From Xenoacremonium recifei (Eukaryota > Ascomycota > Sordariomycetes > Hypocreales > Nectriaceae), in the NCBI GenBank assembly GCA_012184525.1, contig WOFQ01000001.1:2542001-2606000 (forward strand): DNA of 64,000 nucleotides, in the 5' to 3' direction. The first letter of the stretch is position 1; each line of letters opens with the position of its first letter. Shown here one piece after another: positions 55,269 through 64,000 of the stretch. The notes beneath the pieces were generated by a model. The model was given only the letters and a program-made list of their open reading frames with translations, made no database searches and had not been told where the DNA came from. The position numbers and the translations under genes were made by a program.

Positions 55269-58200
55269 CTTGACTCAATTGTTCGTATTTCGCGATCAAT
55301 CGTATGTCGGTGGCGCGCGTCTTCTGTCGCAGTCTGCGGCCTTGTCTTTAACGGGGGCTCGGGAGAGACGGCGAGAAGGCAGCGCTGCTGAGGCCCCAAT
55401 CAATTGCAGTCGCACCTCCGAGATCGCAAGTCCGATGCATTCAGGTCGAGGAGGCTGAAACTGCTGAAAAGTAAGTACGCTGAATACGGCCTGGGGAGGG
55501 CATTGAGGGTGAGGAACAGGTAGTAGAGGTGAGAAGCGAGAAGGGGTTCAAAGGATTTTGGTCTGGAGGGGAAAAAATAGCACCAGCTCGCCAAGCTGAG
55601 GCCCAGAGCCGATGTCGTCACGCGGCGGAGACTCCATGCTGCTCCGGGGGAAGGACCGTCCGGGCGCGTTCGGTGAAGTCGGCGTGCAGCTTCCCGGACC
55701 TGATGCACCCGTCCGCAATTGCTCCTTCCGCCACAGCCGCCGCGATCGGAAACCGTTTGAGACAGGCGGAAGGTACGTTCGGCCACCGCGTGGTAGGGAG
55801 GGAGGGCAGGTACAGGTACTGGGGCTGGCGAATGTACAGTACATGGAAGATACATACCAGACGGAAACGGAAATCTGGACGGATGGAAAGCACGAGACCT
55901 CACGTTGTGGAATTGAAATCTACAGCCGCCACCAGAACTGAACCGAGGGGAGGGAGGCTCGAATGAGGACAGAGTCCAGAAATCCTTTAGCACCCGTCAG
56001 GCGGACGCCGCGTTGATTTAAACTTCTTGTGCCTGTTCGCCTCTGGCTCCCAGATTGCTGCCGTCTTCTCCAGAGCCAAGAGTCAGAGACACTGGGCTCG
56101 CTATCGCCGGCCCATCGCGTGCTAGACAGTGGGGCGTCCACGCACCGCAGCGTCCCCGCGGGCGCGGATACCGTGTACTGGCAAGGTACCCAAGTGGGGG
56201 TTTAGCGGGGCTGTCCACTGGGCTGCTTTAAGGGGGCGGTGATGGGAGCTCGCAGGTCCAGTGACCGCTCGCCTTTCATCTTCAATGGTCATCAGGCCGC
56301 GACGACGCTCCAGGATTGTCCAAATGAAGACACCGGGCCTCAGGGCCAGGTCAGCAGCGGTCTGCAAGGTATGTGTGCTTGATTAATACCTGGGTTTGCT
56401 TCATGGCTTGCAGGCTTGATCAGCGAGTGGCCAATGCCTCCCACTCCATATCTCGGTAATCCCCCACCATCACCACCGCCGCGCGCCGTTGAGGCGGCAA
56501 AAAGCCAAGACTAGATGAGTCCAGCGATGAGTCGGATCAGAGACAAGGGCAAGCGAGCCATGATCGATCCATGCGAGTGGTATTACGGAGCACCGAGCAC
56601 GAGCACGAGCAAGACGAGACAAGAAAAGAGTCACCACCACGTTGGAATGAGACCCGACAACGGCCCAACTCAACCGGGCTGTTTGTTGTCTCAGCTCAGG
56701 CATTGCATTGCCTCAGCAAATTTGCATCAAAGGCTCATCTCCGTCGCCCTGTTGTCTCCCAAGCCACGGCTTGCCGGCCGACGAATCACAGCAACTCCCA
56801 ACGCCATGCCGCCGGCCCAGCATCTCGCCTTGACCTGTCATCTTTTTTACTTTTCTGTTATCAGCCCAAAAGCAACACTCAAGGCCCAGACCTTAAAGCA
56901 GCATCGCCACCACCCCAGCCCGGTGATCCGTGTACGAGGCTGCTACCTCCCGTGCTGACCCGGCCAGCCGCAGAACGGACGGGACCCTTGACACGCCGCC
57001 GGCCCAACGACCTTGTCCCAACGGCTTCGTTCGCCGTTGGCAGGGAAAATATCCCGGACGCGACCAATCCCTTCGAGCTTGGCATTTGTGTTGCGTGGCA
57101 TTGGCTCTGCTCGTCGGGAAGAGTTTGAGCATCGCCGAGCCGTTCTTGGCTGACCGTGGCAGCGTCTCCCCATGGCCAAGACCAGATCAAGTCAGGCGGA
57201 ATGAGTAAATCCTCTTTGTCAATCGCAAGTACGAGACCACCAACACGCTCTGCCATGCACATCGACGTCAGCCACGCCGCGCATGCACGCGATCTTCGTT
57301 CTGGCAGAGTCCGTACCCCGTATCTACTCCTACTCCAGAATGGTTGCTCGGCTTCAACTTCTTCGAGACAACGCGATCACCTAGTTGATCTTGGCAGATT
57401 GGGGCTTCCCCCCTCCAGTCCTTCCATCCGTCAAGTTTTTCCAAGAGGTCAAGCAGGATGCAAACTCAGCAAGCCCGTGTCATGGCTAGACCTCCGTATC
57501 CTTGCAAGCGCTGCGCCGCAATTCTTACACGGCGACTATAGTGGCACGGCACCCGAAATCCGTCCTCCGTTGCAATTTGCATGCCCTGCCATGCTGCGAA
57601 CGCTCTTCCGATAAACCCGGCCGCCGGCTGTACCAGCCTCCGCCCCCCGACTGACGCCCACCCGTACTCCGCCACCGCTGCCCGACCGAGGTTTTACGGG
57701 CACATGACCAGGCCGATGGCATGGGTCCCTGCAAACATCGCCGGCTCGCCGAAGCGCACCTACAATCCTGTACTCCTTTGACGCCTGGCTTGGCCGCTTG
57801 GCTGCTTGGCAAGTCTCTGGACGAATTGTTATTCACCATGAGTTGCTTAAGCTTAATTAATCCTGCGATGGCCAATAGCGGGGTTGTCTATGCGCTGTAA
57901 GACCGTGCTGGAGGTTTATGCTTTAGGTTCCCAGTATTCTGCCATCATGAGCTGCATCGTCCTCGAGTGAGACGATAAACCCGACATTTACGACTGTGAC
58001 TTTGAGCTTAGACTCCCAAATCGTCCCTTCGCCAAGATTCTGAGGACAATGTTGGCTCAGCTATCGCCATCGGATTCGACGAAAACGATGGTTAGAGCAT
58101 TGGCGCCAAGGACGCTTGATATATCGCCAAGCAACGGATGACGCGCGTCCACACTGCGTTTCCAGAAAACTAACAAGCAAGGACGAAACGTAAAAAGCGT

Positions 58201-58750
58201 AGAAGGAAACCCGCAACATTCATAGCTCTCCAAGGTGAACTTCGCACGCTGGTCTTTAGGGTAAGTTGCTCGCTGTGAGGTTTGAAGCTAGCTTACTTAT
58301 GTACTGGCCCAACTTCAAACAGAGAGCTCAAGAATATCTCAAGCGCACAAAAAAAGAAAAGAAAAAAAAAAGAGCGCGCATGGAGACCGGACCATGTAAC
58401 CTGCTCTTCTTCACTGCCGGTGCTGATACAATTTCCAGAGCGTGACATCTCAAGTTACATTCGAGCACATCACGAACACTCAGCACTTCTCTCTGAGAAC
58501 AATGATTTTATGGGTAGTCGGTGAGGATCACTAACTCCGGAAGCCTGGGGTCGCAATGACACGTGAATTGGGTCCTCTTGCGCAACCCCTGCACCAAACT
58601 AGGCCTGTCACTCCGTATTCCTCGTTGAAACGCGGAAATGTGAAGCCACCGTGCAGCTGCTGAGGTGGCTACGCTTCAACATCCTGGACGATCAAGTCGG
58701 AAAACATCAGGCGCACATACGAGCTTGAACTCTGGCACACGAGAACAAAG
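55269..58750. other. 3.5 kb intergenic region between nha1 and the second HET gene
   Basis: The two flanking genes are divergent, so both promoters lie here. Many overlapping frames cross 55400-57600, none with a domain; all are Arg/Pro/Ser-rich as expected from GC-rich spacer. An A/G-rich run is present at 58347-58373. I recognise no RNA gene. Confidence 0.45.
58347..58373. repeat. A/G-rich low-complexity run
   Basis: About 27 nt of almost pure A with a few G, about 380 nt upstream of HET gene 2. It may act as a nucleosome-excluding poly(dA:dT) promoter tract; nothing more can be said. Confidence 0.6.
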
Positions 58751-60780
58751 ATGCACCAAATGGAAATTTACGCTTCTCTACCACTTGCGCCAGAGAAACG
58801 AGAGATTCGCCTGTTGCGCCTGTTGCCTGGGAAAGATGCCGATCCGCTATCTGCTGAACTGATCCGAGTATCGCTCAACGATGAACCCTCATTCAGCGTC
58901 CTGTCGTATTCATGGGGTTCGCATTATGACAAATCCCACATAGAAATTCACGGAGGAGACTTCGAAATTACCATTAACCTTCATCAATGCCTCACTAGAC
59001 TTCGAGATGAGATGTCCCCGCTCGATATCTGGGTCGACGCTGTCTGTATCGACCAGGATTCAAACGCCGAGAAAAACACTCAGGTTCCTTTGATGAAGCA
59101 CATTTATCGTGTGGCAGAGAAGGAGTACGTCTGGCTTGGTGAATCGACCCCAGGTTTGGACCTGGTTTTTTCCTGGGCACGAATCATCGCATCCCGAGAA
59201 CAAGGTCATCAGGTTGAACGGCTCGAACAGATCGGAGACGAGACGGGGGCAACACCAGCTGAGATATTACAAGGTGAGAGCCCTTGTACATTAAACGCAA
59301 GTCTAGTATATCTCTGAAGGACTCAGGACTTAAGGAATTCTTCGGCCTTGCCTGGTTTCGAAGAACATGGATCCTCCAGGAGTTTGCCCTACCACATGAA
59401 GAACCGATCTTCGTTTGCGGTCACCAACACATAGAGTGGAAAATCCTACGCATATGGGGTTTCTTCCTTTTCGAAGCCAACTCGAAAGTCATTGATCACT
59501 CAGCTTTAGCTAGTTCGGACCCTGCTTGGCAACAAATTCACCATATAATATCTAGCCAGAAACTGCGTGACTTTGGGACTCTGCGAGACCTATTCTCAGA
59601 CGAGGAGGTTCGAGGAAAAGGCTTACAGTTATCCGCGTTAATAAGTCTGAGCAGAAACTCTCTCGCTACGGACCCAAGAGACAAGATCTATGGTATCATG
59701 GGTCTTGCTGCAGATGTTGTCACAGAGAAGATCGTGATTGACTACGATATATCAGTCGAAGATCTTTATGAGCGGGCGTGCCGGTATCTCATCTTTGAAG
59801 AGTGCAAACTCAACATCCTTTCGAACCAGTCCATGAACATCAGACCGAATTGGGAACACACCGACGAAAAGCCTCCGACAGATCTCGGCTTTCATTTTGA
59901 AAAGGGTGATAAAGTCAGTGCCAGCTGGATCCGTGACTTTACATACATCCATGGCTCCTTTGCACAGTCTCCTTTGCTTGCCGACTGGCACAAAAGGTGT
60001 GCGCTGTATGACGCCTCTCTACACTCTCGTCCAACTCCTGGTCCTGAAGTCCAGCCGCGGCTTTTGTCTATTTGTGGTACAGAGGTCGGCGTGGTGAGAG
60101 AGGCAGTGAGAGCCTGGTACATGCTGCCAGGAAAGATACAGTACTTCAAAGCCTGGAGTTCTGTGCTTGATCTCTATTTTCGATCGGCGGGTGGGAGAGT
60201 TGAAGCTGATAGCTCTTCTCTGCCGGCCTCGCAGCAGAACGGCGGCAAAGCAGTCACGAAGTTTGACACTTACGACTGGGACCTTCCGTATAGTCCACCG
60301 GGCGTCGCGGCAATGAACATGAAGGAGGCTATCTGGCGGACAATTCTTGGAGATAAGCTCTCCGACGCGGATGGGATAAACAGGGCGCCGCCCTGGTGTG
60401 GCCTGTTTTTCGACGCCTATATGAGATCGCAACTCGGCGAAGATGGTGTAAACCTCGATATGCCAAAGGATTCTGCGTCATCTATTGAGGAAGCCTTGGC
60501 TACTTTCAGTAAGTTCCAAGTACGCCTTAGCTCCATGGTGTTTCGGAGGGCTGCTTTCTCTACGACAAATGGGTTTATAGGTCTTGGGCCTGATCATATC
60601 CGGGAAGGAGATCTCATTGTGGTACTTTCGGGAGGCGATGTACCATTTGCTCTTCGCCCTTGGAATGATGGGTATGTGTTGATCGGGGAGTGTTACGTTG
60701 AAGGGGTGATGTATGGGGAGCTGATCAAGGAGAGGCAAAGGGACGGGACCATGCATGGAAGTGTATTCAATATCCGTTGA
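58751..60780 (+). CDS. Heterokaryon incompatibility (HET) domain protein 2
   Basis: Second HET-family (PF06985) gene, unlike the first in overall sequence. Exon 1 is 58751-59273. The donor after it is GTGAGA in phase 1, and the only frame-keeping acceptor nearby is CTCAG at 59325-59326, giving exon 2 59327-60780 and 658 aa. The HET core starts close to the N-terminus: REIRLLRLLPG (17-27), FSVLSYSWGSH (48-58), LHQCLTRLRD, IWVDAVCIDQ (about 93-102), MKHIYRVAEKEYVWLGES. After the intron it continues WFRRTWILQEFALPHEEPIFVCG, LRDLFSDEE and ATDPRDKIYGIMGLA, a motif typical of this HET subgroup. The C-terminal region ends with the usual GLGPDHIREGDLIVVLSGGDVPFALRP and YVLIGECYVEGVMYGE block. All subgroup landmarks are present, so it looks intact. 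Confidence 0.9.
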
Positions 60781-61027
60781 ATTCCCAATCAACTACATTG
60801 AATCCATCCTATCTATCAAGTCTCCCAAACCGTGACCAATCCCTTCCCATAACTATTCTCTAGAGGTGATTCCTGTTCGGCACTGACCCAAAGGTGCCGA
60901 TATCCAAAGCCGAGATAGAGTCAGCTAATCATAACATAAGTCATTAAAATAAATCGCCGGGTATCAATTCCACCGCCCACCTATGTGAATTACTGAAAAC
61001 AATGCCATAAAATATATTAATTGTTCA

Positions 61028-64000
61028 TCATAAAGTCCCATAACCACGAACTCCGTAATATCCAAGGTCAGCGTGCTCAGCTTGCTCCTGATGACGATCT
61101 AGTTGTGGAGATAGAGGAGGAGAGTCAGAGTTTTCCGGCACGGAGTATAAGTCCCGGGGTTGATGCAACTCGGGCCGATAGTTGCTCTCCGGCTGATATC
61201 CGTAATAACCGGTGTCGATACTTTCGTAGTTTTGGCGATGTGCTGATGAAGACACTTGCGACACTGGGAGGATTGGGTCATGTTGCTCGATGTGCAACGT
61301 CCTATCCTCCATTTCAACCCCCATCCTGGTCTCTCCGGCCTTTGTGAGGAATGCTCCAAACCAGTATCTTCCACCGAGTTGATTTACCCTCTGATCTCGT
61401 TCATGTCGATCCATGGCCGCTACACCATGGAGATGGTCAACCAAGTTGCCCTCGGCCACGTAATACATGGCACCTGCCACTGAGCGCGGGTCGACCGGCA
61501 TGTGCGGCCACCGGATGAAGAAGCTGGAGATGGCGACGACGATCATGACAGCCATGATTGAGAGCGAGAGTCGGGCGCACACAACGTGAGTCATCTTGGT
61601 CTGCGTGACGTTGTAGGGAATGTTACTGAGGAGAATGGGCATGAAGTCCGACAATATCGTCATAAAGGCTACAAGGCCGACGTATATCTGCCTGTATTTG
61701 ATTGACGCGTAGAGACCATAGTAACCGTTCGTAGGTCGTGTGATGAGGATCGACTCGGATGCGACTTGGGAGGTTGCTGCCATGCGCCAGTAGGGCCAGA
61801 TGCTGGCCACGCCTAGAAATGTCAGTCTCATCGTGACCAAACTGAAGACGGGATACGTACTAATAAAGAGGGTCGTCCAGCCAAACACCATGATGACTCC
61901 CAGAGCCGCAAAGAAAAACCGGATACCCCATGACTGGCTGTTCATGAAGTCCCGGAAATCGCTTCCGTAGTCCTTTGCGAGACTGTAGTAGCCTACCAAA
62001 ACGACAACACCGGTCAGAAACAATATGAACCCAAGACGCCAGGCCCAGCCTAGAGCAATGAAAGGATTCTTCCGCATGTCTTTCTGTACCGGAGCTTCAA
62101 GAGAGCTGGTTTCCGAGATAAGACCTCCATCCTGGTTGCGGAGATCCTGGCCAGCGTCGTCTAACAGGACGATGCCATACTCGGTCTGTTGTTCTGCGTT
62201 CTCAAAGTACCCGAAGCCGAACCTCTTCTCCGCCATCTCCTTCCCAATCTTCCGTTCGGACATCTTCCGTGGACGAATCTCTGCATTGGTAGCAAGTGAA
62301 GCGATGCCAGCGATGCTCCAGGGATTGGCGTTTAGACCGGTCTCCCTGTTCCTGAGGAAGTATAGCAGCAGTAGTAGAAGTACTACGATAATTACCATGA
62401 GTGCCAAGAGAAAGCCAGTCGATATTGGCGACACACCCAGGGCCGGAGCACACCCTCCTGGATTTTGTAGAGTGCAGTTGCCGTGCAGCTTGACGCCAAT
62501 AGCTTCGGTAGCTAGAGGCGTCAGGAGTGCGGAACTCCAGACGATGAGCATCGTGATAAATGGTATCGGATGGCCCTCCCTTAGATTTTGGATTGGTCTG
62601 ATGAAGCAAGCCCAGCCACTATAGTGCAGGGTCATCGAACTCGGGCCAAGAGCGCCGTTATTCTCGTTCATTGAGTAGAATGGTTGGAAGAGTTGGGCAT
62701 TGAGGTCGATGATGCGTAGGGGTATGGATACAATGACGGCGAGCAAGGTAGGGAGGAATTTTCCAAGGAAGTAGCCGCTTTGGTTAAGATCGAATACTAT
62801 CGGAGTTGCCTTAACATTGCTGTCTGTAGCCGTCGGTTCGCTGCCCGTGGGCGTAACTGTTGTTGTCGACTCATACGTCCTCGTCGTGCCCTTTTTTGTA
62901 GAAAGAATGGTGGTCTTGCCGCTTCGAGTGGATGTAAAGGTAGTGAGCTTCTTTCCAGATCTGGTGGTGGTAAAGGTGGTAGGTCCGGGAGTTGTGATGA
63001 TGGTCGATAGTGAGCCACTGACCATAGAGACAACCTGAAAAGTGGTGGGGATGCCGTTAGAGTTGGTCGTTACCACCGGAACCGTTGTCTCGTAAGCTGG
63101 AAGTTGGGTGACCAAAGTTTCGGCGGGTTGAGACCAAGTCAGTGTCTCGACATCGTTGACAGATGTGACAATGACAGTTGGTCCCAGTGTCTTGACCTCC
63201 TTGATGGTCTTATCTGGGGTGTCGGTGGTGACATCCACGACTTTGACTGAAGGCGTTGGTCGAGGATTGTTTGGGTCATTCGAATCGCCTGAACCATTGC
63301 TGTGATCTGGGTTGGGGCCACCGTTATGGTCTGAATTTGGGGACTCGGTGTATATCGAGGTGATGGTTGTCCTTCCTAGTTGGATGTAGGTTTCTGCTGC
63401 AGCAGTTGTCGTGCCGGTGCTTTCCACGCTGCTCGTGGCCACAGCACTTGTGACTTGTTGGCTGAAGACACTCGTGGTTCCAGATTCGACGACAGTTGAG
63501 GTTCCCGTCGATGTGAAGGTCGTTGAAATCTGAATCATCGTGGTTATTGCCGACATGGGAGCGGACTGGGGTGCAGTCTCTGTGTATGTGTGCAGGATGG
63601 AGCTGCTAATTGGGCCAATGCTTTCAGCAACAGTGCTGTTTCCATATATAGCGCCCACGGAAGGCGTAATAAGAACCCATTCGGTGCTCGTGAATACGAT
63701 CTCAGAGGCCCCTCCACCGCCAGTGGCTTGTATAACGGTCGGAACCTCGGTCGTGGCCACGACAATGCTGGTGAAGGCTTTTGTGCTGGTCGAGCCGCCC
63801 TCGATATTGGTGCTGTAGGTCATATATGTCGAGTATATCGTAGTAGGGACGCTGGTCACAAATGTTTTCGTAGTTTCGGGGCGAGTGCCGACTGAGGTAT
63901 AGTAGCTCACGAAGACAGTGGTTCCGATACCAGCCATTCTATTCCCAGTCATGGGCGTATCTTGGTCGTTACCAGTCTTTGTTGGACGGTCACTACCACC
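61028..64000 (-). CDS. DUF3433 membrane protein with Ser/Thr-rich ectodomain, partial at right edge
   Basis: Fungal integral membrane protein of the DUF3433 family (PF11915), function unknown. The frame is open to the window edge, so the N-terminus lies outside; at least 990 residues are seen. From the edge inward comes a Thr/Ser-rich stretch of about 370 residues with many short repeats (TTFTTTRSGKK, TTFTSTRSGKT), likely O-glycosylated. A DUF3433-type segment follows: FLPTLLAVIVSIPLRIIDLNAQLFQPFYSM, FITMLIVWSSALLTPL, then MVIIVVLLLLLLYFLRNR. A second set comes after a hydrophilic loop: LGFILFLTGVVVLVGYYS, FFAALGVIMVFGWTTLFI, IWPYWRMA and IYVGLVAFMTILSDFMPILL. The tail is hydrophilic with Tyr-rich motifs (GYYGYQPES, GYYGVRGYG). 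A 48-nt in-frame intron (61813-61860) with good borders is probably spliced out, removing 16 residues. Confidence 0.85.
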   Translation of the reverse strand, partial: GGSDRPTKTGNDQDTPMTGNRMAGIGTTVFVSYYTSVGTRPETTKTFVTSVPTTIYSTYMTYSTNIEGGSTSTKAFTSIVVATTEVPTVIQATGGGGASEIVFTSTEWVLITPSVGAIYGNSTVAESIGPISSSILHTYTETAPQSAPMSAITTMIQISTTFTSTGTSTVVESGTTSVFSQQVTSAVATSSVESTGTTTAAAETYIQLGRTTITSIYTESPNSDHNGGPNPDHSNGSGDSNDPNNPRPTPSVKVVDVTTDTPDKTIKEVKTLGPTVIVTSVNDVETLTWSQPAETLVTQLPAYETTVPVVTTNSNGIPTTFQVVSMVSGSLSTIITTPGPTTFTTTRSGKKLTTFTSTRSGKTTILSTKKGTTRTYESTTTVTPTGSEPTATDSNVKATPIVFDLNQSGYFLGKFLPTLLAVIVSIPLRIIDLNAQLFQPFYSMNENNGALGPSSMTLHYSGWACFIRPIQNLREGHPIPFITMLIVWSSALLTPLATEAIGVKLHGNCTLQNPGGCAPALGVSPISTGFLLALMVIIVVLLLLLLYFLRNRETGLNANPWSIAGIASLATNAEIRPRKMSERKIGKEMAEKRFGFGYFENAEQQTEYGIVLLDDAGQDLRNQDGGLISETSSLEAPVQKDMRKNPFIALGWAWRLGFILFLTGVVVLVGYYSLAKDYGSDFRDFMNSQSWGIRFFFAALGVIMVFGWTTLFISTYPVFSLVTMRLTFLGVASIWPYWRMAATSQVASESILITRPTNGYYGLYASIKYRQIYVGLVAFMTILSDFMPILLSNIPYNVTQTKMTHVVCARLSLSIMAVMIVVAISSFFIRWPHMPVDPRSVAGAMYYVAEGNLVDHLHGVAAMDRHERDQRVNQLGGRYWFGAFLTKAGETRMGVEMEDRTLHIEQHDPILPVSQVSSSAHRQNYESIDTGYYGYQPESNYRPELHQPRDLYSVPENSDSPPLSPQLDRHQEQAEHADLGYYGVRGYGTL

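Noticed and set aside
55400..55993. 197-residue minus-strand frame upstream of nha1
   Set aside because: No domain, low complexity (Ser/Pro/Leu) and dense overlapping frames mark GC-rich spacer rather than a gene.

Overview
The window reads as a chromosome segment of a filamentous ascomycete (Pezizomycotina; a Sordariomycete is my best guess). The reasons are short introns of about 48-80 nt with GTRAGT-type donors and CTAAC/CTGAC branch sites, long leaders, both strands used, two HET-domain genes, and fungal-specific families (DUF3433, Skn7, Ste50, the Nha1-type antiporter). The clade comes from protein resemblance I recognise, not from a search. I joined exons by hand so that the reading frame and known motifs continue. 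No plasmid, prophage, CRISPR array or intact transposon is visible.

Left part (0-17.5 kb): trm10 (+) converges on the DNA primase small subunit pri1 (-). A 3 kb gene-poor spacer follows, then the stress response regulator skn7 (-) with seven exons, another spacer of about 3.4 kb, and the eIF2B-epsilon gene (+). Next come a HAD-type 'Swiss Army Knife' RNA-repair protein (-), a small DUF167 protein (+) and tRNA-Thr(TGT).

Middle (17.5-39 kb): the serine palmitoyltransferase subunit lcb2 (+) and the MAPK adaptor ste50 (+) each follow a long C/T-rich spacer. Then come a HET-domain gene (+), a flavin monooxygenase (-), and a gene-poor 3.8 kb stretch with one decayed reading frame. A small one-pass membrane protein (+) closes this part.

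Right part (39-64 kb): a conserved fungal coiled-coil protein, a small Cys-rich protein, a secreted serine carboxypeptidase (S10), GPI12 de-N-acetylase, and two membrane proteins that nearly touch tail to tail. Then tRNA-Glu(CTC) with an intron, an NAD(P)H oxidoreductase whose promoter holds a 67-bp duplicated block, a plasma-membrane Na+/H+ antiporter, a 3.5 kb spacer, a second HET gene, and a DUF3433 membrane protein cut by the right edge.

Most genes are housekeeping genes and do not form one pathway or a secondary-metabolite cluster. skn7, ste50 and the Na+/H+ antiporter all belong to osmotic/oxidative stress biology, but their shared location is probably chance. I found no convincing new multi-gene system. 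The best leads are the promoter duplication, the Cys-rich small protein, the in-frame 48-nt intron of the DUF3433 gene, a promoter-like signal facing into the 3' end of the monooxygenase, and a decayed reading frame at 35.7-36.0 kb.
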